In this document: in pieces, positions 34,814 to 44,256 of the stretch
Layout of the letters: every line of letters begins with the position of its first letter
Position numbering within the stretch: position 1 is the stretch's first letter
Source of the DNA: Anaeromassilibacillus sp001305115
Lineage (GTDB): Bacteria; Bacillota; Clostridia; Oscillospirales; Acutalibacteraceae
Length of the DNA: 64,000 nucleotides
Assembly (NCBI GenBank): GCA_042854365.1
Contig: AP031437.1
Span: 1,302,001 to 1,366,000, forward strand
Direction of reading: 5' to 3'
Position numbers and translations under genes: made by a program
Notes under the pieces: model-generated
Told to the model about the DNA's origin: nothing
Database searches by the model: none
Seen by the model: only the letters and a program-made list of their open reading frames with translations

Positions 34814-35956
34814 ATGAAGCTGGAAGAATACGTTTACCAGGATCAAAAACGCTTGCGGTGTGGGTATACCACGGGCAGTTGCGCAGCGGCAGCGGCAAAG
34901 GCTGCCGCACAAATGCTTCTTACAAACAAATGGGTAAACGAAGTGGAACTCTGTACGCCAAAAGGGATTCGGCTCTTATTGCCCATATGCCGTACACAGC
35001 GTTCGGAGGCATCCGTCTCCTGTGCAGTTCAAAAAGACAGCGGCGACGATCCCGATGTGACCGACGGCATTTTGGTGTTTGCAGAGGTTTCCCAGTTAGC
35101 AGAGGGGATTGTTATTGAAGGTGGGGAAGGTATTGGCCGTGTGACGCGGCCGGGCCTTGCCTGTGCCGTTGGAGAGGCTGCCATCAATCCTGGACCGCGC
35201 AACATGATCGCCAGTAGCTTACAGGAAGTCAGTATGGCATATGGCTATAGTGGCGGCTGGCATGTGATCCTGTCGGTTCCAGAGGGTAAACCCATTGCAG
35301 AGAGGACGTTTAATCCAAGATTGGGAATTGTGGGAGGAATCTCTATATTGGGGACCACAGGGATTGTGGAACCGATGAGCGAGCGCGCTTTGATCGAAAC
35401 AATCCGCACAGAGTTGTGCCAGCTTCGTGCTTCCGGGGTACAGGTCGTTGTAGCTGTTCCGGGAAATTATGGAGAAACGTTTCTCCGAGAGCGCATGCAG
35501 CTTTCCTGCCGTACGGTGATCTGTAGCAATTATATCGGAGAGCTGTTGGATATGGCCGTGGAATTCCAATTTGAAGGCCTTTTGTTGGTTGGACATGCGG
35601 GAAAACTGGTTAAATTGGCTGGAGGCGTGATGAATACCCACTCACGCTATGCAGATGCCCGGATGGAGATCCTGACCGCACATGCGGCCCTTTGCGGCGC
35701 TTCCCGCAATTTGGCGAACCGTCTGATGGAGTGTGTCACAACGGATGAGGCATTTGATTTATTAAAGGATGCCTCCCTGTTACAGTCTGTCATGGACGGT
35801 TTGATGGAGAAAATTCAATTTCACATGAATGCCCGGGTCCATCGAAAGCTGATGGTTGGGGCGGTGTTATTTTCCAATGTATATGGTCTGTTAGGACGGA
35901 CTACCGATGCGTCCATACTGTTGGGACGTTTGAAAGGAGAGAAGAGGGTCGAATGA
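34814..35956 (+). CDS. cbiD: cobalt-precorrin-5B C1-methyltransferase CbiD
   Basis: SAM-dependent C1 methylation of cobalt-precorrin-5B in the anaerobic corrin pathway. The 380-residue protein has the family opening RLRCGYTTGSCAAAAAKAA, then GIGRVTRPGLACAVGEAAINPGPRNMI and GTTGIVEPMSERALIETI. CbiD is unlike the canonical corrin methyltransferase fold, so the identification is specific. The start is the ATG at 34814 with GGGAGG 6 bases upstream. It is the first gene after the riboswitch terminator and its stop overlaps the cbiF start (ATGA). Confidence 0.96.
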   Translation: MKLEEYVYQDQKRLRCGYTTGSCAAAAAKAAAQMLLTNKWVNEVELCTPKGIRLLLPICRTQRSEASVSCAVQKDSGDDPDVTDGILVFAEVSQLAEGIVIEGGEGIGRVTRPGLACAVGEAAINPGPRNMIASSLQEVSMAYGYSGGWHVILSVPEGKPIAERTFNPRLGIVGGISILGTTGIVEPMSERALIETIRTELCQLRASGVQVVVAVPGNYGETFLRERMQLSCRTVICSNYIGELLDMAVEFQFEGLLLVGHAGKLVKLAGGVMNTHSRYADARMEILTAHAALCGASRNLANRLMECVTTDEAFDLLKDASLLQSVMDGLMEKIQFHMNARVHRKLMVGAVLFSNVYGLLGRTTDASILLGRLKGEKRVE

Positions 35957-36732
35957 TTCATATCGTAGGGGCAGGGTCCGGTGCGGTGGATTTGATTACT
36001 GTGCGCGGCGCCCGCCTTTTGGGAGAAGCGGATACCGTCGTTTATGCTGGTTCTCTGGTCAATCCGGATATTCTCACGACCTACACAAAGCCGGACTGTG
36101 AGATTTATGACAGTGCTCGTATGACCTTGGAAGAGGTATTGCAGGTGCTCATCACTGCAGAGCGCGCAGGAAAAAACGTCGTACGGCTGCATACCGGTGA
36201 TCCTTGTTTGTACGGTGCTATACGGGAACAGATGGATGCTTTGGATTCCGCTGGGGTGTCCTATGAAGTAGTGCCGGGGGTTAGCTCATTTTGTGGTGCA
36301 GCAGCAGCTTTGCAGGCAGAGTATACGCTTCCTGGGGTATCGCAGTCCGTTGTGATTACACGCATGGCGGGGAGAACTCCGGTTCCGGAGAAGGAGTCCA
36401 TCTCCAGCTTTGCTTCACATGGAGCGACAATGGTTGTATTTCTCAGCACCTCCTATCTGGAAGCCCTGCGCACTCAGCTTTTGGAAGGTGGATATTCTGA
36501 GGAAACCCCTGCCGCAATTGTCTATAAAGCAACATGGCCGGATGAGAAGGTGGTTCACGGGACAGTGGGGATACTTCCGGAGATGGCTGCAAAAAATGGA
36601 ATCACAAAGACAGCTTTGATTCTAATTGGCAACTTCCTCGGAAAGGCTTATGAACGCTCAAAGCTGTACGCACCGGATTTTTCCCACGGATACCGTACTG
36701 CCCAAAAGAAGGGTCCTTCCAATGCGGATTGA
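35953..36732 (+). CDS. cbiF: cobalt-precorrin-4 C11-methyltransferase
   Basis: A 259-residue tetrapyrrole methyltransferase of the CbiF/CobM group, methylating C11. The N-terminal HIVGAGSGAVDLITVRGARLL block binds SAM/substrate; VVYAGSLVNP, RLHTGDPCLYGAIREQMDAL and YEVVPGVSSFCGAAAAL are diagnostic for this member rather than CbiH or CbiE. Starts in the cbiD stop codon (ATGA) and overlaps cbiG by 11 bases, so translation is coupled on both sides. Confidence 0.95.
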   Translation: MIHIVGAGSGAVDLITVRGARLLGEADTVVYAGSLVNPDILTTYTKPDCEIYDSARMTLEEVLQVLITAERAGKNVVRLHTGDPCLYGAIREQMDALDSAGVSYEVVPGVSSFCGAAAALQAEYTLPGVSQSVVITRMAGRTPVPEKESISSFASHGATMVVFLSTSYLEALRTQLLEGGYSEETPAAIVYKATWPDEKVVHGTVGILPEMAAKNGITKTALILIGNFLGKAYERSKLYAPDFSHGYRTAQKKGPSNAD

Positions 36733-37747
36733 ATGTGTGGCTTTTACTTCCAATGGCGTTCAATTGGGGCTCCGCTTGATTTCCTTTTTGCAGCAAGAAG
36801 GAAATTTATGCCGTCTCAGTGCACCTTTAAAATATGTGAAGAAAGATGTCGATCCGTTGGATTCCCTTGCCGAGTGGACCGCATCCGCTTTTGAAAAAGC
36901 GGATGCGCTCATCTTTATTGGGGCCTGTGGTATAGCGGTCCGAAGTATCGCTCCCTATTTAAAGAGCAAGTTTCACGATCCGGCAGTTGTTGCGATCGAT
37001 GATTGCAACCGGTTTGCTGTGCCGTTGGTATCCGGCCATATAGGAGGAGCCAATTCCCTGGCAGAAAAAATTGCTTTTGCCGTCGGAGCGCAAGCTGTGG
37101 TAACAACCGCGACTGACCGGAATGGTGTATTTGCGGTGGATACATGGGCGGCCAAGCAGGATTTTTGCGTAATGCGCCCGGAAGCGGCGAAAGCTGTTTC
37201 AGCGGCACTTCTCAATAGAGATCCAGTCGGGTTATATTGCGATTTTCCCATAGAAGGAGAATTGCCCGCAGGAGTGGTAAAAAAGAGCAAAGGAGCTGTG
37301 GGAATTCGTATCGCACTCTCCTATGAAGCAAATTTTGAACAGACCTGTTGGCTGCTACCGCGAATCCTTACCCTGGGAATTGGATGTAAAAGAGGGACTT
37401 CGAGAGAGACCATTGAAAAGGCGGTCCGTTATTCTATGCAAGGTGAATCCCTTTATATGGAAAGTGTACGAAATGTTGCTTCGATCGACAAAAAAGGGGA
37501 TGAAATCGGGATTTTTGAGTACTGTAAAGTAAATAGACTTTTCAGCCGTTTCTTTACGGCAGAACAACTTTTGCAGGTAAAAGGAGCCTTCACAAGCTCG
37601 GCGTTCGTACAGAATACAGTCGGCGTCGGCAATGTATGCGAACGAGCAGCCGTGCTGGCCAGCGGAGGAACTCTGCTGGTGCGAAAGACTGCATTCTCCG
37701 GGGTAACAGTCGCGGTGGCAGCGGCCCCACTGGTCGTTCGGTTTTGA
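36722..37747 (+). CDS. cbiG: cobalt-precorrin-5A hydrolase CbiG
   Basis: A 341-residue CbiG, which opens the delta-lactone ring of cobalt-precorrin-5A and releases acetaldehyde. The N-terminal domain has FIGACGIAVRSIAPYLKSKFHDPAVV (read in two blocks, FIGACGIAVRSIAPYL and KFHDPAVV), then LVSGHIGGANSLAEKIA and TTATDRNGVFAVD. The C-terminal domain has LGIGCKRGTSRETIEKAV and the TVGVGNVCERAAVLASGG block. I start it at the ATG at 36722 (AAGGG upstream, overlap with cbiF); upstream in-frame residues are not conserved. Confidence 0.94.
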   Translation: MRIECVAFTSNGVQLGLRLISFLQQEGNLCRLSAPLKYVKKDVDPLDSLAEWTASAFEKADALIFIGACGIAVRSIAPYLKSKFHDPAVVAIDDCNRFAVPLVSGHIGGANSLAEKIAFAVGAQAVVTTATDRNGVFAVDTWAAKQDFCVMRPEAAKAVSAALLNRDPVGLYCDFPIEGELPAGVVKKSKGAVGIRIALSYEANFEQTCWLLPRILTLGIGCKRGTSRETIEKAVRYSMQGESLYMESVRNVASIDKKGDEIGIFEYCKVNRLFSRFFTAEQLLQVKGAFTSSAFVQNTVGVGNVCERAAVLASGGTLLVRKTAFSGVTVAVAAAPLVVRF

Positions 37748-37781
37748 AGAAATAGAGAGGACACAGAAAGAGGGGACAGAT

Positions 37782-38510
37782 ATGAAGCTCTATATTGTTG
37801 GAATCGGACCGGGGGAAGCGGCGCAGATGACGCAGCGGGCGCAAACGGCCTTGGATTGCAGTGAGGTGATTGTGGGATATACGGCTTATGTCGATTTGGT
37901 TCGGCCCTTTTTTCCGGATAAAACGTTCTTAACCACTTCAATGCGTGGGGAAGTGGAGCGCTGCGAGATGGCGGTAAAATATGCGCTTGAAGGCCGGACG
38001 GTTGCTCTAATTTGTAGCGGAGATGCGGGCGTTTATGGGATGGCCAGCCCTGCGCTCGAGGCTGCACAGAGGTTTCCTCAGCTGGACATCGAGGTAGTGC
38101 CGGGCGTGACCGCTGCATGCAGTGGGGCAGCGCTTCTGGGCGCCCCTCTTTCCCACGACTTTGCGGTCGTGAGTCTGAGCGATCTTTTAACCCCTTGGGC
38201 TTTGATCGAAAAGCGATTGGCCTGTGCAGCGGAAGCGGACTTTGTGCTCTGCCTATATAATCCTTCCAGTAAAAAGCGTGCAGACCATCTCTGCAGGGCC
38301 TGTGCGATTGTCCGGCAATTCCGTCCGGCAGAGACACCCGTGGGAGTGGTCCGTTCGATTGGCCGCGAAGGGGAATCCTGGACCGTGATGACGTTGGAGG
38401 AACTCCGGGATTATCAGGCGGATATGTTCACCACAGTATTTATTGGAAACTCCCAGACGCGTGTTATCAATGGACGTCTAGTGACGCCGCGTGGATATAT
38501 ACACCAGTAA
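37782..38510 (+). CDS. cbiH: cobalt-precorrin-3B C17-methyltransferase
   Basis: A 242-residue CbiH/CobJ-type methyltransferase that methylates C17 with ring contraction. Family blocks: LYIVGIGPGEAAQMTQRAQ, VIVGYTAYVDLV, LICSGDAGVYGMASPALE, VVPGVTAACSGAALLGAPLS and LYNPSSKKRADHL. 34 bases separate it from cbiG, one of the larger gaps in the operon, but the RBS (GAGGGGAC) is close to the ATG and no terminator intervenes. Confidence 0.95.
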   Translation: MKLYIVGIGPGEAAQMTQRAQTALDCSEVIVGYTAYVDLVRPFFPDKTFLTTSMRGEVERCEMAVKYALEGRTVALICSGDAGVYGMASPALEAAQRFPQLDIEVVPGVTAACSGAALLGAPLSHDFAVVSLSDLLTPWALIEKRLACAAEADFVLCLYNPSSKKRADHLCRACAIVRQFRPAETPVGVVRSIGREGESWTVMTLEELRDYQADMFTTVFIGNSQTRVINGRLVTPRGYIHQ

Positions 38511-38522
38511 GGAGGCAAAGCG

Positions 38523-39287
38523 ATGGCGCAGATTTTGCTGTTTGCAGGAACGAGCGAGGGCAGACAGCTGGCCGAACATCTTTCTGCGTGCGGCGTTTCC
38601 CTTTTTGTCAGTGTGGCAACCGCGTATGGAGAATTGCTTTTAAACCATGCACATGCCTCGGTTCTCCAGGGCCGGATGGATCGAGAGGAGATGGTTTCGT
38701 TTTTACGTATGCATCCCGTCGATTGTGTCGTGGATGCAACGCACCCGTATGCTGTTTTGGCTACAGAAAACATCCTCGCCGCTTGCCAGGAGACCGGTAC
38801 GGATTATTTTCGTCTACTGCGGGAGGAAGCCACACCAAAATGGCAGGGGGACTGCTTCTATGTTGCAACCGCACAAGAGGCGGCCGAGGCGCTCGCGGAA
38901 TTACCGGGGAATGTTTTACTGACTACGGGGTCAAAAGAGCTTTCTGCGTTTGTGAATGTTCCGCATTATCAAGACCGGCTGTTTGTGCGGATGCTTCCAA
39001 CAGAGGAGGCAATCTGCAAGGGAAATTCGCTCGGTTTTGCGCCGGGGCATTTGATCTGCATGCAGGGACCGTTTTCCGAGGAACTGAACCTTGCTTTGTT
39101 TCACCAATTTCAGATTCAGATCTTGGTGACAAAGGAATCTGGTAAAGCGGGCGGTTTTTGGGAAAAGCTCCGTGCAGCACAGAAGGCGGGCGTGCGTACA
39201 GTGGTGATTGGCCGCCCTCCACAAGTGTCCGGCGACTCTTATATGGAACTTTGGAAAAAGTTGTGCGTAAGATTTCATTTGTCTTAG
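38523..39287 (+). CDS. cbiJ: cobalt-precorrin-6A reductase
   Basis: A 254-residue CbiJ/CobK reductase that reduces the C18-C19 double bond of cobalt-precorrin-6A with a nicotinamide cofactor. Family blocks: ILLFAGTSEGRQLAEHL at the N-terminus, VVDATHPYAVLATENI, LRLLREEA-like YFRLLREEATPKW, and LLTTGSKELSAF. The C-terminus has LVTKESGKAGGFWEKLRAA. RBS AAGGAGG precedes the ATG. It directly precedes cbiET, the next step of the pathway. Confidence 0.94.
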   Translation: MAQILLFAGTSEGRQLAEHLSACGVSLFVSVATAYGELLLNHAHASVLQGRMDREEMVSFLRMHPVDCVVDATHPYAVLATENILAACQETGTDYFRLLREEATPKWQGDCFYVATAQEAAEALAELPGNVLLTTGSKELSAFVNVPHYQDRLFVRMLPTEEAICKGNSLGFAPGHLICMQGPFSEELNLALFHQFQIQILVTKESGKAGGFWEKLRAAQKAGVRTVVIGRPPQVSGDSYMELWKKLCVRFHLS

Positions 39288-39299
39288 GGAGGGACTGAC

Positions 39300-40505
39300 A
39301 TGGCAAAGACAATCTGGCTGGTGGGCATCGGAATGGGAAACCGGGACACCTTGACCATCGGCGCCTGGAACGTTCTAAAAAGCTGTGATTGTCTGATTGG
39401 CGCGCAGCGTATGTTGGATGCCTTTCCAGATCTCACCTGTGAAAAGTGGGCGGCAACCGTTCCGGAAAAAATAGCTGCTTTTGTAGAGGCTCATCCGGAG
39501 TTTCTATGTGTAGGCGTGGTACTCTCCGGGGATGTCGGCTTTTATAGCGGCGCCAAGAAACTGCGCAGCCTTTTTCAGAGCGTGGAAGTGCGGGAGTGCT
39601 GTGGTATCAGCACAGTGGCGTATCTTTGCGCCAAGTTGCATATCCCTTGGGATGATGCGTGTCTAGTGAGCGCGCATGGACAGGCGTGTAACTTACCGGG
39701 AGAAGTAAGAATCCATGAAAAGGTCTTTGCGTTGACCGGGGTGGTTTCCGTTCAAGATCTATGTAAAGAACTCCGCAGAGAAGGCTTGGGGCATGTAACC
39801 GTCTCGGTGGGAGAGTATTTATCTTACCCCGATGAGCGGATCTCCACCGGGTCTGCCCTCGAATTTGCAAATCGGTCGTTTGCACCTCTAAGTGCACTTT
39901 TGATTCAAAATCCTGCACCATTGTGTCCGGGCGGTTTCGGATTGCCCGATGATTGTTTTATTCGGGGAAATACGCCGATGACAAAATCGGAAGTACGATG
40001 TGTTTCGCTTTCTCGCTTGGGGCTGAATCGGGGGAGTACCGCTTGGGACGTCGGGGCAGGAACCGGGTCGGTATCCGTGGAGATGGCGTTGCAAGCGCCC
40101 TGTGGGGCGGTTTATGCGGTGGAGCGTGACGAAGATGCTTGCCGGTTAATCGAACAGAATCGCGAAAAATTTGGCCTATCCAATATGCGGGTTGTCTGCG
40201 GCACAGCGCCAGGGGTGCTACAAGATCTGCCTGCACCGGACAGTGTGTTCCTTGGCGGCAGCGGCGGAATGGTAGAGGAGATTCTACAATTGGCCCTGCA
40301 AAAGAATCCATATGTGCGGGTAGTAATCAATGCAATTACGTTGGAAACGGTTGCCGCGGCGACACAGGCCCTAAACACACTCGGTTTTGTGGATGTCATG
40401 ATTTCGCAGATAGCGGTTTCCCGAGCAAAGCGCGCAGGAAAGGTTCATATGATGTTGGGGCAAAACCCAGTTTACATTCTCAGCGGACAGGGGGCGGGGA
40501 CATGA
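39300..40505 (+). CDS. cbiET: CbiE-CbiT fusion: precorrin-6B/7 C5,C15-methyltransferase (decarboxylating)
   Basis: A 401-residue fusion equivalent to CobL. Residues 1-205 are the CbiE tetrapyrrole methyltransferase (IWLVGIGMGNRDTLTIGAW, VVLSGDVGFYSGAKKL, SAHGQACNLP) for C5. Residues 215-401 are CbiT, a Rossmann-fold SAM methyltransferase (MTKSEVRCVSLSRLGL, WDVGAGTGSVSVEMAL, FLGGSGGMVEEIL) that methylates C15 and decarboxylates the C12 acetate. The two are separate genes in some organisms; here a single frame links them. Its stop overlaps the cbiA start (ATGA). Confidence 0.96.
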   Translation: MAKTIWLVGIGMGNRDTLTIGAWNVLKSCDCLIGAQRMLDAFPDLTCEKWAATVPEKIAAFVEAHPEFLCVGVVLSGDVGFYSGAKKLRSLFQSVEVRECCGISTVAYLCAKLHIPWDDACLVSAHGQACNLPGEVRIHEKVFALTGVVSVQDLCKELRREGLGHVTVSVGEYLSYPDERISTGSALEFANRSFAPLSALLIQNPAPLCPGGFGLPDDCFIRGNTPMTKSEVRCVSLSRLGLNRGSTAWDVGAGTGSVSVEMALQAPCGAVYAVERDEDACRLIEQNREKFGLSNMRVVCGTAPGVLQDLPAPDSVFLGGSGGMVEEILQLALQKNPYVRVVINAITLETVAAATQALNTLGFVDVMISQIAVSRAKRAGKVHMMLGQNPVYILSGQGAGT

Positions 40506-41872
40506 CGGTTTCTTTGCCGCGGGTTCTGCTGGCTGCACCATCCAGCGGTGCGGGAAAAACGACGGTGACTTGCGCGATTTTGCGTGCGCTGCACCGGCGT
40601 GGGAGGAAGCTTTCCGCTTTTAAATGTGGCCCGGATTATATTGATCCGATGTTTCATCGAGAGGTCCTTGGGGTACCATCCTACAATCTGGACCTTTTTT
40701 TGTTGGGACAAAGAACGGTCCGCCGGCTATTGATGGAAGACGCACAGGGGGCGGATTTGGCCCTGATGGAAGGGGTCATGGGATACTACGATGGAATTGG
40801 TCTTACGGAACGGGCCGGAAGTTACGATTTGGCCTGTGCAACTCGCTCGCCGGCTGTCTTGGTGTTGGACGGGCGTGGAGCAGCACAATCGTTGCTGGCC
40901 CAGATCAAGGGATTTCTTACATATCGCTCAGACAGCCGGATAGCCGGAGTTCTTTGGAATCGTTTATCTCCCAGCCAGTATCCCGCGCTTCATGAACGGG
41001 TGGAACAGGAATTTGGAATTCGATCCCTTGGGTATTTGCCGAAACTAGAGGCGGTTTCCTTAGAAAGCCGCCATTTGGGTTTGATAACAGCAGAAGAAGT
41101 ACTCCAACTTCAGACAAAGCTGGACCTTTTGGCTGACCAAGCGGAATGTACGATCGATTTGGATGGTATTCAGTCTCTTGCAGAACGGGCCGAACCGCTA
41201 CAAGAGGAGCCTTATACGCCTCCTGATAGGGGGGATTTCTGCCGTCCGCGCATTGCAGTGGCGCGTGATCGGGCCTTTTGTTTTTATTATGCAGATTCCT
41301 TGCGTTTGTTGGAGCATCTGGGGGCAGAACTTTGTTATTTCAGTCCACTGGTGGATTCCACGCTCCCCGTAGGGTGTAACGGTGTCCTGTTGGGCGGCGG
41401 TTATCCAGAACTCTATGGCGAGGACCTGGAGAAGAACCATTCGATAAGAGAAAATTTGTATACCTCCATACAGAAGGGAATGCCCTGTATTGCAGAATGT
41501 GGGGGCTTTCTCTACCTGCATCGGACCTTGGAGGATTCCTATGGAACCCCTCGCCGGATGGTGGGGACCATTTTGGCGGATGGGATACGGACCGAGAAGT
41601 TACAGCGGTTCGGTTATGCGACGTTGACCGCGCAAAGGGATAATCTTCTTTGTCGGGCCGGAGAGAAGCTTCCTGTCCATGAATTCCACTATTGGACCAG
41701 TACGGACAATGGGGATGGCTGCTTGGCGGAGAAGGCTTCCACAGGAAAGACCTGGCCTTGTATCCATGTATCGGAATCCCTGTTTGCGGGGTTCCCCCAT
41801 TTCCATTTTGCATCGAATCCACGTTGGGCGCAGCATTTTCTGGAGAAGTGCGCGCAATTTGAGGGGGTATAA
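40502..41872 (+). CDS. cbiA: cobyrinate a,c-diamide synthase
   Basis: A 456-residue glutamine-dependent amidase acting on the a and c side chains of cob(II)yrinate. The N-terminal ATP-binding domain has VLLAAPSSGAGKTTVTCAIL and FKCGPDYIDPMFH; the C-terminal glutaminase-like domain has GVLLGGGYPELYGEDL, CIAECGGFLYLH with the nucleophilic Cys, and HEFHYW. The ATG at 40502 is chosen because it overlaps the cbiET stop; the same frame stays open 121 codons further upstream inside cbiT, but those residues do not resemble the family. Confidence 0.96.
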   Translation: MTVSLPRVLLAAPSSGAGKTTVTCAILRALHRRGRKLSAFKCGPDYIDPMFHREVLGVPSYNLDLFLLGQRTVRRLLMEDAQGADLALMEGVMGYYDGIGLTERAGSYDLACATRSPAVLVLDGRGAAQSLLAQIKGFLTYRSDSRIAGVLWNRLSPSQYPALHERVEQEFGIRSLGYLPKLEAVSLESRHLGLITAEEVLQLQTKLDLLADQAECTIDLDGIQSLAERAEPLQEEPYTPPDRGDFCRPRIAVARDRAFCFYYADSLRLLEHLGAELCYFSPLVDSTLPVGCNGVLLGGGYPELYGEDLEKNHSIRENLYTSIQKGMPCIAECGGFLYLHRTLEDSYGTPRRMVGTILADGIRTEKLQRFGYATLTAQRDNLLCRAGEKLPVHEFHYWTSTDNGDGCLAEKASTGKTWPCIHVSESLFAGFPHFHFASNPRWAQHFLEKCAQFEGV

Positions 41873-41877
41873 AACGG

Positions 41878-42936
41878 ATGACCTTGGAAGAAACCATTTG
41901 CCAAATCCATCCCGCAGACCGGGCAACGGAGGAACGTGCCTGGCAACGGTGGGATTGTATTGCCAAACCGTTGCGCGGATTGGGCTTGCTGGAAGAGGCG
42001 ATTGCACGGATTGCAGGGATGACCCGTACGGTAGAGGTGGATCTCAGCCGCCGTGCAGTGGTTGTATTCTGTGCAGACAACGGTGTTGTAGAGGAGAGGG
42101 TCACACAGACGGGGCAGGAGGTGACCGCAGTTGTGACGGAAAACCTCTCCAAAGGGGATACCAGTGTTTGTAAGATGGCGAGGGTCGCTCATGCAGAGGT
42201 TTTCCCCGTGGATATTGGTGTTGCGAGGGAAGTTTCAGGAGAACGAATCATCCGGCGAAAAATTGCCTATGGAACGAAGAATATGACAAAAGGTCCGGCA
42301 ATGACTAAGGAAGAAGCGGTACGGGCCTTGGAGGTTGGTATCGAGCTGGCGCAGAGTTTGAAACAACAGGGTTATCGAATCCTTGCGACAGGGGAGATGG
42401 GAATCGGCAACACAACCACCAGCAGTGCTGTGGCCTCGGTCCTGCTTGGTTTGCCCCCGGAAAAGGTTGCCGGTCGTGGCGCGGGCCTTTCATCAGCCGG
42501 TTTGGAGCGCAAACGAGAGGCCATTCGCCGCGCCATCGCGAGGAATTCACCGGACCCAATAGATGCCCTCGATGTTTTGCAAAAGGTAGGCGGGCTGGAT
42601 CTAGCCGGGATGGCCGGAACGTTTTTGGGGGCAGCCGCGGTGCGAATGCCCGTGCTGATCGATGGCTTTATTTCAGCCTCTGCGGCTTTACTCGCTGCTC
42701 GCATCTGTCCAGCGGCAAGGGAGTACATGGTGGCCAGTCACGTGTCCGGGGAACCGGCTGCCCATTGGATTCTTCAGGAGTTGGAGCTGAAACCCTTTTT
42801 GACGGCGGACATGACCTTAGGGGAGGGAACCGGCGCAGTGGCGGCGTTACCACTTCTGGATATGGCCTGTGCGGTTTACGGCAGCATGCGGACATTTGAA
42901 CAAATTTCCATAGAACCCTACCGGCCGCTGCACTGA
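41878..42936 (+). CDS. cobT: nicotinate-nucleotide--dimethylbenzimidazole phosphoribosyltransferase
   Basis: A 352-residue CobT that makes alpha-ribazole phosphate for the lower ligand of cobalamin. Diagnostic blocks: FCADNGVVEERVTQTG, GEMGIGNTTTSSAVASVLLG, KVGGLDLAGMAGTFLGAA, LIDGFISASAAL and EGTGAVAALPLLDMA with the catalytic Glu. CobT implies a benzimidazole-type (or other azole) lower base is attached; no gene to make dimethylbenzimidazole (bluB or bza) is in the window. GAGGGGG lies upstream of the ATG. Confidence 0.96.
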   Translation: MTLEETICQIHPADRATEERAWQRWDCIAKPLRGLGLLEEAIARIAGMTRTVEVDLSRRAVVVFCADNGVVEERVTQTGQEVTAVVTENLSKGDTSVCKMARVAHAEVFPVDIGVAREVSGERIIRRKIAYGTKNMTKGPAMTKEEAVRALEVGIELAQSLKQQGYRILATGEMGIGNTTTSSAVASVLLGLPPEKVAGRGAGLSSAGLERKREAIRRAIARNSPDPIDALDVLQKVGGLDLAGMAGTFLGAAAVRMPVLIDGFISASAALLAARICPAAREYMVASHVSGEPAAHWILQELELKPFLTADMTLGEGTGAVAALPLLDMACAVYGSMRTFEQISIEPYRPLH

Positions 42937-42949
42937 GGAGGGGGATTCG

Positions 42950-43483
42950 GTGGTTACTTTGATTATCGGAGGAGCGGCGAGCGGAAAGTCTGCCTATGCG
43001 GAGGAACTGGCGATGCAGTCCCCCGGAGTTCCGCGCCTCTATGTCGCAACTATGTTGGCGCAGGACGCGGAAAGCCGGGCGCGAGTGAAACGGCATCGCG
43101 CCCTTCGCAGGGGCAAGGGCTTTTTTACAGTGGAATGCCCTCTAGCGTTGGAAAAGCTGGTTGTTCCAACGGGGGCGGCTGTGCTGTTGGAATGTCTTTC
43201 AAACCTTTTGGCAAATGAGTGCTATTGCCCAGAGGGAGCAGGGGAACATGCCGAGGCCTCTATCCTACGGGGGATGGACCGGCTTTTTACGACCGCGGCG
43301 GATGTCATTGTAGTCTCGAATGCGATTTTTTCCGATGGAATCCAATATGATTCTTCCACGCAGGGCTACCTTGCGCAATTGGGCTGCCTAAATGAGGCGT
43401 TAGCCAACAGGGCGGATCGTGTAGTCGAAGTTGTCTGTGGAATTCCAATTGTGCAGAAAGGGAGGGGCATTTCATGCGTTTAA
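42950..43483 (+). CDS. cobU: adenosylcobinamide kinase / adenosylcobinamide-phosphate guanylyltransferase
   Basis: A 177-residue CobU that phosphorylates and then guanylylates adenosylcobinamide during nucleotide-loop assembly. The P-loop is LIIGGAASGKSAYAEE; the guanylate-attachment region is VKRHRALRRGKGFFTVE (His in KRHR), and the C-terminal half has LLECLSNLLANE and VVSNAIFSDGIQY. GTG start at 42950 with GAGGAGGGGG upstream. It overlaps cobS by 10 bases. A shorter relative occurs two genes downstream. Confidence 0.93.
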   Translation: MVTLIIGGAASGKSAYAEELAMQSPGVPRLYVATMLAQDAESRARVKRHRALRRGKGFFTVECPLALEKLVVPTGAAVLLECLSNLLANECYCPEGAGEHAEASILRGMDRLFTTAADVIVVSNAIFSDGIQYDSSTQGYLAQLGCLNEALANRADRVVEVVCGIPIVQKGRGISCV

Positions 43484-44241
43484 TACATTCTTGCCTGATT
43501 GCTTTTTCTATGTATTCGCGCATTCCTATGCCAAGAACCGAATGGAAAAAAGAGGATATGCGTTATGTGATGTGTTTCTTCCCTCTGGTTGGCTTGGTGA
43601 TCGGTCTAGTGCTTTGTGGATGGGGCTGGCTGGCTGGCTATCTGCGAATCGGGGCTGGCCTTTTTGCCGGCGGAATGACCGTTCTCCCCGTCTTGCTGAC
43701 GGGGGGGATCCATTTGGACGGATTTTGTGATACTTTGGATGCATTGGGGTCCCGTCAATCGATGGAACGCAAATTGGAGATTTTGAAGGATTCCAATTGC
43801 GGCGCTTTTGCAGTGATCGGCTGTTGCCTTTTTTTCCTTATCACCTTTTGTTTGTGGACGGAATGGAAACCGGATAGAACGACCCTGTGCCTGTTGGCGT
43901 TAGGTTTTGTATGGTCCAGGGCATTGAGCGGCCTTTCCGTTGTACAATTCCCTTGTGCCAAAACCAGTGGATTGTTGGCGATGTTTTCCAATGCGGCGGC
44001 AAAACAGCGGACTGCATGGATTTTGATGGGATACCTGTTTCTGTTCGGGGGGCTGATGCTTCTGCTTCAACCCGTTGTGGGAGGTGCGGTCCTTGGAACG
44101 TCTCTGGGAATGTTTGGCTTCTATTACCATGTTTCCCGCAAGGAATTCGGAGGAATAACCGGGGATTTGGCGGGATGGTTTTTGCAACTATGCGAGCTAG
44201 TCGAGCTGGCAGCGGTAGTACTTGTACAAAAATGGATTTGA
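43474..44241 (+). CDS. cobS: adenosylcobinamide-GDP ribazoletransferase
   Basis: A 255-residue integral membrane enzyme with about six to seven spans that joins adenosylcobinamide-GDP and alpha-ribazole. Family blocks: FSMYSRIPMPRTEWKKEDM at the N-terminus, LLTGGIHLDGFCDTLDALGS with the metal-binding Asp residues, and LEILKDSNCGAFAVIG. Starts within the end of cobU and is followed after 15 bases by the CobU-like gene. Confidence 0.95.
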   Translation: MRLIHSCLIAFSMYSRIPMPRTEWKKEDMRYVMCFFPLVGLVIGLVLCGWGWLAGYLRIGAGLFAGGMTVLPVLLTGGIHLDGFCDTLDALGSRQSMERKLEILKDSNCGAFAVIGCCLFFLITFCLWTEWKPDRTTLCLLALGFVWSRALSGLSVVQFPCAKTSGLLAMFSNAAAKQRTAWILMGYLFLFGGLMLLLQPVVGGAVLGTSLGMFGFYYHVSRKEFGGITGDLAGWFLQLCELVELAAVVLVQKWI

Positions 44242-44256
44242 AAGGATGCGAACGGC

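Noticed and set aside
37453..38337. 294-codon leftward frame across cbiG and cbiH
   Set aside because: Antisense to two clear cobalamin genes, low-complexity basic translation, no start signals.
40139..40501. N-terminal extension of CbiA
   Set aside because: The frame is open through cbiT, but the translation there is unlike CbiA, while the ATG at 40502 overlaps the cbiET stop and starts the conserved protein.
41340..42152. 270-codon leftward frame over cbiA-cobT
   Set aside because: Antisense shadow of two conserved genes with no start signals.
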